Assembly: GCF_009905545.1 (NCBI RefSeq)
Contig: NZ_JAAALB010000016.1
Span: 1 to 64,000, forward strand
DNA length: 64,000 nt
Direction of reading: 5' to 3'
Origin: Cellulophaga sp. BC115SP
Lineage (GTDB): Bacteria; Bacteroidota; Bacteroidia; Cytophagales; Spirosomataceae
Shown: one piece after another, positions 53,563-62,091 of the stretch
How positions within the stretch are numbered: position 1 is the stretch's first letter
Layout of the letters: each line of letters begins with the position of its first letter
The notes under the pieces: generated by a model
Told to the model about the DNA's origin: nothing
The model's database searches: none
The model's input: only the letters and a program-made list of their open reading frames with translations
Translations under genes and position numbers: made by a program

Positions 53563-53602
53563 GTCAGAAGCAAGAAAAACGTTTTTGTTTTTTGCTTCTG
53601 AC
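53563..53602 (-). other. Intercistronic hairpin, actA / actB
   Basis: An 11-bp perfect outer stem GTCAGAAGCAA / TTGCTTCTGAC with A/T-rich pairing inside, in the gap between actA and actB. There is a poly-A/poly-T core, but the flanks are not those of a classical terminator. Confidence 0.5.
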
Positions 53603-53612
53603 ATTTGACTTC

Positions 53613-54824
53613 TTAGTAGTGACATTTTGAACACTCCAAACCTCCGATGTTAGCAACTTTCAAAGGCTCTTTGTTTTCTTTATTATGAATTTCAACAAGC
53701 TTATCATAGTATGCGTTGCCTTTTGTATTTACGTCAGTTTTTCTGTGACAGTCAATACACCAACCCATAGTCAATGTTGAGCGTTGTTCAACTACTTCCA
53801 TTTTCTGAATTTCACCGTGACAGTTTTGACACTCCAAACCAGCTACATTAGTGTGCTGTGCGTGGTTGAAGTATGCCAAATCAGGCAAGTTGTGAACACG
53901 AATCCATTGGATTGGCTCATCCTTCTCGATAGCACGGTAAATTTTTTGAATTTCTGGAGACTCACGCTTGATTGTATTGTGACAGTTCATACAAATGTTT
54001 GGAGAAGGAACGTTAGCACCTTTACCTTTGTAAACACCTGTGTGGCAATATCCACAGTTGATTTGGTAGTCACCAGCATGAAGTTTGTGAGAGAAATGGA
54101 TTGGCTGTTCTGGAGCATAGCCTTGGTGAATACCTACACCGTAAGCAGCATCAATCGTAGCTTTACCAATCAATAAGGTAATCAAAAGAGCTGCACCTGT
54201 CTTGAAAGCATTATTTGCTGCTAATTTTTTACCATTTTCAGCAATTCTTTGCAATAAAGGAATACTTTCAGCTTCTTCAGCAGACACCGATGCCAATTTA
54301 GAAAGCGTAGTAACAATTGACAACAATGCAACCAATACCAATACCATCACGCCAAGAAGTGCGATTAGGATATACTGTAGCATTCCACCGTTAGACTCAG
54401 CTGCTGGAGCTGCTGCACCTGCCGCTGGAGCTGCACCTGCTGCCGGAGCCGCTGGAGCTGCATTTTGTGCTTCGATGTAAGCAAGTACACTCTTGATTTG
54501 AGCTTCCGAGTAACCCGGATATGCTGTCATCTGAGCCTTACCAAATTTGTTGTAAAGATCATTAGCATATTTATCACCACTGGCGATAACTGCCTGAGGG
54601 TTGTGAACCCACTTTACAATCCAATCCAACGGTCTTCTTTGACCTACACCTTGAAGGCCTGGCCCCACTAAAGGTTCTGCACTTGTATTGTGACAAGCCG
54701 CACAGTTGTTTTTGAAAATTTGCTCTCCTTCTGCTACATCCTGAGCATTTACTCTTACAACCGAGGCAAACATTCCCAGTAGCATTGTCAAAGCAACAAT
54801 TTTCAAGCGTTTCATGGTTATCAT
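53613..54824 (-). CDS. actA: Alternative complex III multihaem cytochrome subunit ActA with an extra N-terminal cytochrome c domain
   Basis: 403 residues (start ATG 54824, or 54815). Signal peptide, then a monohaem c domain with CAACH at 41-45, an Ala/Pro/Gly linker at about 121-142, a membrane helix at about 148-170 and a second hydrophobic stretch at 207-220. The pentahaem domain has CxxCH at 257-261, 278-282, 332-336, 356-360 and 398-402. That makes six haem sites in one chain. ActA carries electrons along the periplasmic surface toward the oxidase; the tethered N-terminal domain could be a mobile shuttle. It is the first gene of the locus, with a consensus promoter upstream. Confidence 0.94.
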   Translation of the reverse strand: MITMKRLKIVALTMLLGMFASVVRVNAQDVAEGEQIFKNNCAACHNTSAEPLVGPGLQGVGQRRPLDWIVKWVHNPQAVIASGDKYANDLYNKFGKAQMTAYPGYSEAQIKSVLAYIEAQNAAPAAPAAGAAPAAGAAAPAAESNGGMLQYILIALLGVMVLVLVALLSIVTTLSKLASVSAEEAESIPLLQRIAENGKKLAANNAFKTGAALLITLLIGKATIDAAYGVGIHQGYAPEQPIHFSHKLHAGDYQINCGYCHTGVYKGKGANVPSPNICMNCHNTIKRESPEIQKIYRAIEKDEPIQWIRVHNLPDLAYFNHAQHTNVAGLECQNCHGEIQKMEVVEQRSTLTMGWCIDCHRKTDVNTKGNAYYDKLVEIHNKENKEPLKVANIGGLECSKCHY

Positions 54825-55700
54825 AAGAATCTATAAACTAATTTTAATAATTAAGTACTACGCTAAACTATTCACCTAATAATCTGATACTTCCATTTAT
54901 TTTTAGAGTTTTCAATCTAAAAACTAAGGCAAAAAACTAGAAGAAACACACTATTTCGGGTCACAAAAGTACAATCGGAATAATTACGAACCAATTTATT
55001 TATTATTGATTTTCAGCAAAATTGGTATAGTTGTGAACTATTTAGAATAATTCTAAGTTATTTACAATTTTGTTGAATATACGGCTTAAAAATCTCCTAT
55101 ATAATTTCCACAAAATCAGCTAGTTCTTTTTAATTCAATTAGCATTATCTATTCAGCATTTACAAGACCTTTTATCTAACAAATTAAACCTTCGAATTTA
55201 GTTCATTTTTTTGAATTCACCATCCTTGTCACTGTCCAATTTGCATACATCAGTATGATTTTTGTCATTTTTTTTCTCAGTTTTTATACAGCCAAAATAG
55301 CATAGTAATATGATAGAATTGGTAATCTTTATAAAATACTAAATCTTGGAAAAATACTAAAATTGCTTATTTACTGAGATAGAAGAATTTATCTTTATCT
55401 GTGAGAAAATAATGTTAATAAATAAAGATAAAACTAGGTGATTTTTACTTTCTATACCCCCAATTTTTGGATGAGGAGAAACATTCAAACAGAAGGTAAA
55501 TGCTAGGTATGTAGTACAATTGTCTGATATTAAGTGACTATTAGTTGAGAATACAAATGAAGACGAGTATTCTGAAAAGTAATAAGGAGTGGCATTGAAA
55601 AATTATTCGTCATTTACTACTTTCTTCCTAAAGGATCAGTAACATAGTTTTTCGCTAATTCTATTCATCTATTATTTACTTCAGTAAGATTGGAGCAAAA
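54825..55700. other. Long gene-free region upstream of actA
   Basis: About 880 bp of AT-rich sequence with no open frame of coding character. Its left part holds the actA promoter (separate entry). I see no RNA gene, repeat or decayed gene that I can name in the rest. Confidence 0.5.
54964..54994 (-). promoter_or_regulatory. Promoter of the ActABCDEF-cytochrome oxidase locus
   Basis: Minus strand: TTG (54992-54994), a 20-nt spacer, TACTTTTG (54964-54971), about 140 bp upstream of actA. This is a full match to the Bacteroidota consensus. The long leader leaves room for further control. Confidence 0.7.
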
Positions 55701-55734
55701 AAAAGCGCAATTAGCTTTCACTAATTACGCTTTT
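55701..55734 (-). terminator. Terminator of tRNA-Cys
   Basis: A 14-bp stem with one mismatch (AAAAGCGCAATTAG / CTAATTACGCTTTT) and a 6-nt loop, starting one or two bases after the tRNA and followed by a T-run on the minus strand. Confidence 0.85.
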
Positions 55735-55735
55735 G

Positions 55736-55806
55736 AGGTCTCGAGCGGATTCGAACCGCTGTACAAGCTTTTGCAGAGCTCTGCCTAGCCACTCGGCCAC
55801 AAGACC
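55736..55806 (-). tRNA. tRNA-Cys (GCA anticodon)
   Basis: 71 nt cloverleaf: acceptor GGTCTTG / CGAGACC, anticodon stem GAGCT / AGCTT with loop CTGCAAA, T-arm GCGGTTCGAATCCGC, U discriminator as expected for tRNA-Cys. 3' CCA not encoded. It has its own promoter and terminator. Confidence 0.95.
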
Positions 55807-55821
55807 CTTTTGTTTGGAATG

Positions 55822-55852
55822 CAAAATTAGGCATTCATGAGGCATTTACCAA
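55822..55852 (-). promoter_or_regulatory. Promoter of tRNA-Cys
   Basis: Minus strand: TTG (55850-55852), a 20-nt spacer, TAATTTTG (55822-55829), then CATTCCAAACAAAA leading directly into the tRNA. The leader can only be about ten bases long. Confidence 0.8.
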
Positions 55853-55960
55853 ACTTTTTGAGCAAAAAAACATAAATACTTTATAAGACACTGATTTTCA
55901 AATAGTAATTATACCTAATACAATACTATGTTTTTGTAAATAGCGCTTTGCCATAAAAGC

Positions 55961-55990
55961 AAAGGCAAACCCATTGCTGAGTTTGCCTTT
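55961..55990 (-). terminator. Terminator after rpsG
   Basis: The stem AAAGGCAAAC / GTTTGCCTTT with a 10-nt loop, 40 bp past the rpsG stop on the minus strand. It closes the rpsL-rpsG transcript, so no fusA follows on it. Confidence 0.75.
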
Positions 55991-56029
55991 CTTTGTGTGT
56001 ATCTCTGAGTGTTGTTAACTTGATTAGAA

Positions 56030-56497
56030 TTAGAAACGGAAGTGTGAGAACGCTTTGTTCGCTTCCGCCATGCGGTGTGTATCGTCTTTTTTCTTAACAG
56101 CAGCACCTTCACCTTTAGCAGCAGCGATGATTTCACCAGCTAAACGATCTACCATTGTTTTTTCTCCACGCTTACGAGCATAAAGAATCAACCACTTCAT
56201 ACCTACTGACAATTTACGATCTGCACGTACTTCTGTTGGTACTTGGAATGTAGCACCACCTACACGACGGCTTTTTACTTCTACAGCTGGCATTACGTTG
56301 TTCAAAGCTTTTTTGAACGTTTCCAAACCGTTTTCTTTTGTTCTATCTTCAACTTTGTCTAATGCACCGTAAAAAATGTTGAATGCCGTTGATTTTTTAC
56401 CATCGTACATCAAGTTGTTAACAAACTTAGTTACCATTACATCTCTAAATTTAGGATCAGGTAACACGTATCTTTTCTTTGGTTTTGCCTTTCTCAT
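56030..56497 (-). CDS. rpsG: 30S ribosomal protein S7
   Basis: 155 residues, full-length S7: start [17 protein letters not shown], then [17 protein letters not shown], the [15 protein letters not shown] segment and a C-terminus ending [11 protein letters not shown]. It assembles the 30S head and may repress its own transcript. It lies 149 bp after rpsL. Confidence 0.98.
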   Translation of the reverse strand: MRKAKPKKRYVLPDPKFRDVMVTKFVNNLMYDGKKSTAFNIFYGALDKVEDRTKENGLETFKKALNNVMPAVEVKSRRVGGATFQVPTEVRADRKLSVGMKWLILYARKRGEKTMVDRLAGEIIAAAKGEGAAVKKKDDTHRMAEANKAFSHFRF

Positions 56498-56646
56498 TGG
56501 ATTTGTTAAGTTTTTTAATGATAGCCCAAGCTTCTGCTCTTAACTTAGCATACTGGACTGGTTGTTGAATTTGGAAATATGATAATCTGAAGATTTGAAA
56601 ATTAATACTTTACACTTTCAAATTAACGAATTTTCAAATTTTCAAA

Positions 56647-57069
56647 TTACTTTTTCTTACCGCCTTTTCCGCCTTTTACTGGAGCTTGAACTTGACCTGG
56701 CTTAGGACGTTTAGCACCGTATTTAGAACGACGCTGACGACGACCGTTAACACCTGCAGTATCCAATGCACCACGGATAATGTGGTAACGAACCCCTGGT
56801 AAGTCTTTCACACGACCACCACGAATCAATACGATTGAGTGCTCTTGCAAGTTGTGACCTTCACCTGGAATGTATGCGTTTACTTCTTTACCATTTGTCA
56901 AACGTACACGGGCTACTTTACGCATCGCAGAGTTTGGTTTCTTTGGCGTTGTAGTATATACCCTTGTACAAACGCCACGACGTTGTGGACAAGAATCTAA
57001 GGCTGGAGATTTTGACTTCCAAGTCATTTGCTCTCTACCTTTACGTACTAACTGTTGTATAGTTGGCAT
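56647..57069 (-). CDS. rpsL: 30S ribosomal protein S12
   Basis: 140 residues, S12 with the decoding-site loop [17 protein letters not shown] (both lysines of the wild-type, streptomycin-sensitive form) and [28 protein letters not shown]. The C-terminal tail is basic and Gly/Lys-rich. It is the first gene of the short rpsL-rpsG operon, with its own promoter about 100 bp upstream. Confidence 0.98.
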   Translation of the reverse strand: MPTIQQLVRKGREQMTWKSKSPALDSCPQRRGVCTRVYTTTPKKPNSAMRKVARVRLTNGKEVNAYIPGEGHNLQEHSIVLIRGGRVKDLPGVRYHIIRGALDTAGVNGRRQRRSKYGAKRPKPGQVQAPVKGGKGGKKK

Positions 57070-57168
57070 TTTGTCTTGTTGTTATTGAGAGATACACTTT
57101 CCTAATTTGAATGATTTCAACTGCACTTTTCTAAGAAATTCATTTGATAGTCGCTCAAATCAGGGGTG

Positions 57169-57197
57169 CAAAATTACGTAAAGTCTCTGATAAACAA
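57169..57197 (-). promoter_or_regulatory. Promoter of rpsL-rpsG
   Basis: Minus strand: TTG (57195-57197), an 18-nt spacer, TAATTTTG (57169-57176), then CACCCC. A full promoter match, about 100 bp upstream of the rpsL ATG. Confidence 0.7.
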
Positions 57198-57283
57198 AAG
57201 GTTTGATACAATTATTTTATCAATACGTTTAATAATTATCTCAGAATTAGGGCTTTGTAAGAATTACTGTATTTTGCATATAA

Positions 57284-57333
57284 AAAAGCAAGGGGATTTT
57301 GTGACAGCCATAGCACAAAATCCCCTTGCTTTT
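57284..57333 (-). terminator. Terminator of the acid-phosphatase-like gene
   Basis: A 20-bp perfect stem (AAAAGCAAGGGGATTTTGTG and complement) with a 10-nt loop and flanking A/T runs, about 20 bp past the stop codon. Confidence 0.9.
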
Positions 57334-57351
57334 AATTAAATCTTTTAAATC

Positions 57352-58290
57352 TTATTTGGTAAGTTCTGTTGTGTAAATGACTTTACCGTCTTGATTTACC
57401 ACTTGAACATTGAGTTTGTTGCTCGTTACAGAAAACACCATAAAGCCATATTCGTTACTAGCTAACTTACTGATGGGTAATGTTCCAATAGCTGTACTTT
57501 CAGAAGCAGACCCTGACACAAAATAGTGTGTTTTACCTGGAGGAAGTAAATGTTGCAAGTCATGGTCATGACCACAGATATAGGCATCTACTTGGTGCTT
57601 ATCCAAAACACCTTTTAAGGATGCTCTCACCGCCTTGGTATCGTAACTTTCTCTGCGTTTTTCGGTAGCTGTAAACAATGGATGATGCCCTACTACCAAT
57701 TTCCATTTTACTTTTGGAGAAGTTGTGGACAATACCTTGTCTAACCATTTTTTCTGAGCTGTGCTATCTTGACTGATGACATTGGGACCGTAATCTTTAT
57801 TTTTATAAAAATCAGGAATCAATGGGTTGGTATCAATAAACGCTACTAACACTTCATTACCTCCATCTATTTGGAAGGTTTTAGTGTAATAACGAGCTGG
57901 CATTCGCCAACGACGACTAATTTTTGAATAGGCAACCTGTGCATCGGGGTTGCCACCATAATCGTGATTCCCTAAAACGGGATACCAATCCCACTGCAAA
58001 GAGAAAGCAGTGTAGATATCCTCAAAAGAATATTTCCATAATGGGTCAAATTCACTTTGAACACCTCTTGGATAGAAATTATCTCCTGTAGAAATGACAA
58101 ACTCACTACCAATTTGTTTGGCTACTTTTCCCATTTGGTCTGCTACAGGCTTTTGGTGGTCTTCGCCAACACGCCCCCAATCGCCCATTACCAAAAATTT
58201 CAAAGCCCCTTCGTGTTTTTGAACTTCCTGAGCTTCAGCTTTTGCAGCCAACAAACATATACTGGCTAGTAGGTAAAATACTTTTTTCAT
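57352..58290 (-). CDS. Secreted metallophosphoesterase, purple/tartrate-resistant acid phosphatase type
   Basis: 312 residues with a signal peptide (VFYLLASICLLAAKAEAQ). The calcineurin-like metal motifs are VMGDWGRVGE, STGDNFYPRG, LGNHDYGGN, VVGHHPLF and CGHDHDLQHL. The order and the GDNFY segment match the small (type 5) purple acid phosphatase group, which carries a mixed di-metal centre. It removes phosphate from an extracytoplasmic ester of unknown identity. Monocistronic. Confidence 0.87.
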   Translation of the reverse strand: MKKVFYLLASICLLAAKAEAQEVQKHEGALKFLVMGDWGRVGEDHQKPVADQMGKVAKQIGSEFVISTGDNFYPRGVQSEFDPLWKYSFEDIYTAFSLQWDWYPVLGNHDYGGNPDAQVAYSKISRRWRMPARYYTKTFQIDGGNEVLVAFIDTNPLIPDFYKNKDYGPNVISQDSTAQKKWLDKVLSTTSPKVKWKLVVGHHPLFTATEKRRESYDTKAVRASLKGVLDKHQVDAYICGHDHDLQHLLPPGKTHYFVSGSASESTAIGTLPISKLASNEYGFMVFSVTSNKLNVQVVNQDGKVIYTTELTK

Positions 58291-58524
58291 AATTTTTCAG
58301 AAAATTAAGTTTATGTACCTCGACAATCTCCTTGAGAAAACACTGATATTCAAGCATTCTGATTGTCAATTGTCGATAGTACACAGATAATCTTAAAGTT
58401 GTACTCAATAGTATGTCAAAATTAGACTTCTATTGAGGATATTCTATGACTATCTGCAAGGATTTAACAATACAATATTATTAAAGTAATACAACTCGAC
58501 TTTTTCCCTAAATTAAAAATAAAA

Positions 58525-58549
58525 AAGCCTATGCTTTTGACATAGGCTT
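58525..58549 (-). terminator. Terminator of uxuA
   Basis: A perfect 9-bp stem AAGCCTATG / CATAGGCTT with a 7-nt loop and a following T-run on the minus strand, directly after the uxuA stop. Confidence 0.82.
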
Positions 58550-58555
58550 AAGATT

Positions 58556-59743
58556 TTACAAACTTCTGGCGATTCCTAATTCTAATCCTCGAAGCTCGGC
58601 TAAGCCACGCAAACGACCAATAGCGGTGTAACCCGGATTGGTACGCTTTTCAGGATTTAAGTCATCTAACATACGATGCCCATGGTCTGGACGGAAAGGC
58701 AAACGATAATCTTTTCTACCTTCTGCGATACGCTTACGTTGTTCCAAGACAAGACCTTTCATGACACCATACATATCTACATCACCGTCAAGATGGTCAG
58801 CCTCATAGAAATTGCCTTCTGCGTCTCGTTTGGTTGCACGTAAATGAATAAAGTTGATACGACTTCCCAAGCGTTCGACCATACCTGCTAGGTCATTGTC
58901 TTCACGAACACCATAACTGCCTGTACAGAAACAAAGACCGTTATTAGAACTTTCGTAAGCGGCTAATAGTTGCTTTGCATCACTTTCGGTACTTACAACT
59001 CGTGGCAAGCCCAAAATTGGATACGGAGGGTCATCAGGGTGAATGGCTAGATTGATGCCTGCTTCTTCTGCTGCTGGAGTAATAGCTCGGATAAATTCAT
59101 AAAGATTGGCACGCAATTCTGCATCTCCAACTTCATGATAAGTCCCTAATACAGCAGCAAATTCTTCTACAGTAAAGCTTTCTTCACTCCCAGGCAAACC
59201 TGCAATAATATTACGAATCAATTTGGTTTTGGCAGCTTCACTCGCTTGATTATACCAAGTATGTGCTTTTTGCAATTGACTTTCAGTATAGCTTTCTTCT
59301 GCACCTTTTCTTTTTAGAATAAATACTTCAAAAGCTACAAATTCGGTCGCATCAAAGCGTAGGGCTGTTGAACCATCAGCTAATGGGTAATCTAAATCGG
59401 TACGAGTCCAGTCCAATACAGGCATAAAATTGTAGCACACCGTGTCAATCCCTGCTTTACCAAGGTTTAACAAACTTTGCTTATAGTTTTCGATGTATTG
59501 CAAATAATTGCCAGAACGCTTTTTAATGTCTTCGTGTACAGGAACGCTTTCTACTACAGAAAAATTAAGTCCTGCTTTTTCTATCTCGGCTTTACGAGTC
59601 AAAATTTCTTCTAACGACCAAACTACGCCATTGGGCAGATGGTGAAGTGCTGTTACGATACCTGTAGCTCCTGCCTGACGAATATGCGCCAATGATACAG
59701 GGTCTTTTGGACCAAACCAACGAAATGTTTGTTCTAAGGGCAT
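58556..59743 (-). CDS. uxuA: Mannonate dehydratase
   Basis: 395 residues, full-length UxuA: start [26 protein letters not shown], then [44 protein letters not shown] and the C-terminal [14 protein letters not shown] with the metal ligands. It converts D-mannonate to 2-keto-3-deoxygluconate in glucuronate breakdown. kdgK, which phosphorylates that product, lies 2.3 kb away on the same strand with two other genes between. Confidence 0.96.
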   Translation of the reverse strand: MPLEQTFRWFGPKDPVSLAHIRQAGATGIVTALHHLPNGVVWSLEEILTRKAEIEKAGLNFSVVESVPVHEDIKKRSGNYLQYIENYKQSLLNLGKAGIDTVCYNFMPVLDWTRTDLDYPLADGSTALRFDATEFVAFEVFILKRKGAEESYTESQLQKAHTWYNQASEAAKTKLIRNIIAGLPGSEESFTVEEFAAVLGTYHEVGDAELRANLYEFIRAITPAAEEAGINLAIHPDDPPYPILGLPRVVSTESDAKQLLAAYESSNNGLCFCTGSYGVREDNDLAGMVERLGSRINFIHLRATKRDAEGNFYEADHLDGDVDMYGVMKGLVLEQRKRIAEGRKDYRLPFRPDHGHRMLDDLNPEKRTNPGYTAIGRLRGLAELRGLELGIARSL

Positions 59744-59883
59744 TTTAAGATTGATTAGGATGAAAAGATGCGATTAATTTATAAAGGCAGTCTTTGTTTT
59801 TTTTTACCCAATCATTCCTAAGAAAGATTTGAAGAATAGCGAAGAGGGCAACAAGTTACCCTCTTTGATTTAAAGATTAAAGC

Positions 59884-60528
59884 TTATTTTCCACGAGAAT
59901 AATTTGCTACATAATCAGGAATTGGCGTTTCATGACGCATGAGTGGGTCAGTAATTGGGGCTTGAGCAACTTGTTTTAAAGGTAATACTCCTGCCCAAAC
60001 TGGTAACTCATAATCTTCTTCATCATCGCTTGGATTACCCACTCGTACTTTAGCCGAAGCTTTTTCCAATGAAAATGCTAAAACCATTGTTTTCTTCATT
60101 TCGGATGCATCTGGCTCACGAACTTCTGCCCAGCGACCTTTGATAACGTGTTCGGTAAAGGCTTCTAAAGCATCCCATGCCTCTTGCTCATCGGTGATAA
60201 GTTCAGCTTGTGCAAATACTACCACAGAACGATAATTGACCGAATGATGAAAAGCCGAGCGAGCTAATACCAAACCATCCAACAATGAAACCGATAGGCA
60301 AACCTCTCGACCATCGGCGAGACTGCGCATAAAATGACTCCCAACCGAGCCATGAATATAGAGTTTATTCCCTATTCGACAATATCCTGTTGGTATCATC
60401 ATTGGTCTACCATTTTCTACATAGGCTACTTGACAAACCAATCCTTCGTCGAGGATACTGTAAATTTGTTCGGAGTCATAGCTAGCTCTTTTTGCTAATC
60501 GACTTGGTTTTAAATTAACCTCTTCCAT
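59884..60528 (-). CDS. Pyridoxamine 5'-phosphate oxidase-like flavin-binding protein
   Basis: 214 residues with the split-barrel flavin-binding fold of the PNPOx/NimA-like group: QVAYVENGRPMMIPTGYCRIGNKLYIHGS (read in parts), REVCLSVSLLDGLVLARSAFHHSVNYRSVVVFAQAEL, and the acidic linker PSDDEEDYELPVWAGVLPL. It is not the vitamin B6 pathway PdxH (too divergent and longer). It is divergent from a MocR regulator with 111 bp between, an arrangement that suggests the regulator controls it. Confidence 0.82.
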   Translation of the reverse strand: MEEVNLKPSRLAKRASYDSEQIYSILDEGLVCQVAYVENGRPMMIPTGYCRIGNKLYIHGSVGSHFMRSLADGREVCLSVSLLDGLVLARSAFHHSVNYRSVVVFAQAELITDEQEAWDALEAFTEHVIKGRWAEVREPDASEMKKTMVLAFSLEKASAKVRVGNPSDDEEDYELPVWAGVLPLKQVAQAPITDPLMRHETPIPDYVANYSRGK

Positions 60529-60608
60529 AAGTGCTTGTAAATGTGAATTGTTAACAGATATGTTGATAAATCATGTTACAAACTTCTATCTTTACTGGTA
60601 TAGTTTAT

Positions 60609-60647
60609 TAGTCCAGTTACAAATAGCAAAATAGTCCAGATGCAAAT
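60609..60647. promoter_or_regulatory. Direct-repeat operator at the MocR start
   Basis: Two copies of a 16-bp unit, TAGTCCAGTTACAAAT (60609-60624) and TAGTCCAGATGCAAAT (60632-60647), agree at 14 of 16 positions and lie 23 bp apart, about two helical turns. The second copy covers the MocR start codon (ATG at 60640). Direct repeats are the usual binding targets of MocR/PdxR regulators, so this is probably an autoregulatory and divergent operator. Confidence 0.65.
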
Positions 60648-62091
60648 TCCCTATAAGTCGATTTTAGTATTGGAGCGTGGTTCGGCAGTGCCTTTGTACG
60701 TACAGCTTGCCAATGCTTTTATTCAACATATTCAAAGTGGGATTATTCCAAAAGGTTGTAAACTTTTGGGTTCTCGTCCATTGGCTGATTTATTAGAAAT
60801 AAATCGTCAGACCGTAATTCAGGCTTATGAAGAGATTCAATCGCAAGGATGGATTGAAATTTTACCGAAAAGAGGTGTTTTCGTGAGTAATCAACTTCCA
60901 ATAGTTCAGGCAAAAGGATTTATTTCTACTCAAATAAGTGATACGAGCGAAAAAGATAGTATCCTGACCAACCGAGCGTCGGGATTATTTTTACCTAAAT
61001 TAATTCAACATCGCCTTGCCTTCAATGATGGCTTGCCTGACCCACGCTTAGCTCCAAGGGAAGCATTAGCCAAACGTTATACACATTACATAAACTACGC
61101 AGAGCCAGCTTTATTGAATTACACGGAAGTTTATGGATTACGTCGTTTCCGAGAAAATTTGGCAACATTACTCAATCAAACCCGAGGGCTCTCTATAGCT
61201 GCCGAAAATATCCTTAGCACACGAGGAAGCCAAATGGGGATTTATTTAGTAGCTCATGCTTTCATCCGTTCGGGCGACTTGGTTGTGGTTGGAGAGTTGA
61301 GTTATCAAGCGACAAATTTAACTTTTGAGCATTTTGGAGCTACAACCATGACAATTCCTGTGGATGAGGATGGCTTGGATACTATTGCATTAGAAAAGCT
61401 ATGTCAAAAACATCCTATTCGGATGGTGTATGTTACCTCACACCATTATCATCCGACTACGGTCACGCTAAAACCAGAGCGTCGTTTACATTTATTGCAG
61501 CTTGCTGAAACTTATCATTTTTGGGTTATCGAAGATGACTATGACTACGATTTTCATTATGCTAATCGACCAGTGCTACCATTAGCAAGTGCTAATACGC
61601 AAGGAAGAGTTATCTATATTGGTTCATTTACTAAATTGATAGCACCAACTTTTAGAGTAGGATATGTAGTAGCGAGTCCTGAAATCATTGAAGAACTTGC
61701 TAAAATAAGAAGAATTATTGACCGCCAAGGAGATACCATGCTTGAGGCTTGTTTGGCTGATTTATTAGAAGACGGAACACTCAGACGACATGTAACTAAA
61801 GCGCTTAAAGAATATCGTCAGCGTCGGGATTTTACCTGTGAATTATTTGAAAAAGAGCTAGGAGAAAAAGTATCTTTCGAAAAACCGCAAGGCGGTATGG
61901 CCATCTGGATGAAGTTTTCTGAAAAATATCCCCTAGAAAGTTTGTCTGAAAATACCCATAAAAAGGGCTTATACTTGCCAAACGGAAGCGCATATAAGCC
62001 TTTAAATGCTTGTAGGATTGGTTTTGCTTCGATGACTCTTTCAGAAATTGAAGAATCTATGTCGATTTTGAAAAAAATAATGACTGATTAG
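60640..62091 (+). CDS. MocR-type regulator (GntR winged helix fused to aminotransferase-like domain)
   Basis: 483 residues. The N-terminal winged helix (about 10-75) reads PLYVQLANAFIQHIQSGIIPKGCKLLGSRPLADLLEINRQTVIQAYEEI in sections, followed by a fold-type I aminotransferase domain. The pyridoxal phosphate lysine lies in IYIGSFTKLIAPTFRVGY and the Asp in VIEDDYDYDF. MocR proteins sense PLP or amino-aldehydes and regulate an adjacent gene. The likely target is the divergent flavin-binding gene and itself. The stop codon (TAG) overlaps the stop codon of the convergent kdgK gene. Confidence 0.92.
   Translation: MQIPYKSILVLERGSAVPLYVQLANAFIQHIQSGIIPKGCKLLGSRPLADLLEINRQTVIQAYEEIQSQGWIEILPKRGVFVSNQLPIVQAKGFISTQISDTSEKDSILTNRASGLFLPKLIQHRLAFNDGLPDPRLAPREALAKRYTHYINYAEPALLNYTEVYGLRRFRENLATLLNQTRGLSIAAENILSTRGSQMGIYLVAHAFIRSGDLVVVGELSYQATNLTFEHFGATTMTIPVDEDGLDTIALEKLCQKHPIRMVYVTSHHYHPTTVTLKPERRLHLLQLAETYHFWVIEDDYDYDFHYANRPVLPLASANTQGRVIYIGSFTKLIAPTFRVGYVVASPEIIEELAKIRRIIDRQGDTMLEACLADLLEDGTLRRHVTKALKEYRQRRDFTCELFEKELGEKVSFEKPQGGMAIWMKFSEKYPLESLSENTHKKGLYLPNGSAYKPLNACRIGFASMTLSEIEESMSILKKIMTD

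Noticed and set aside
55915-56136. Leftward 73-codon frame overlapping the end of rpsG
   Set aside because: It runs in another frame over the S7 C-terminus and its terminator; it has no coding signature.
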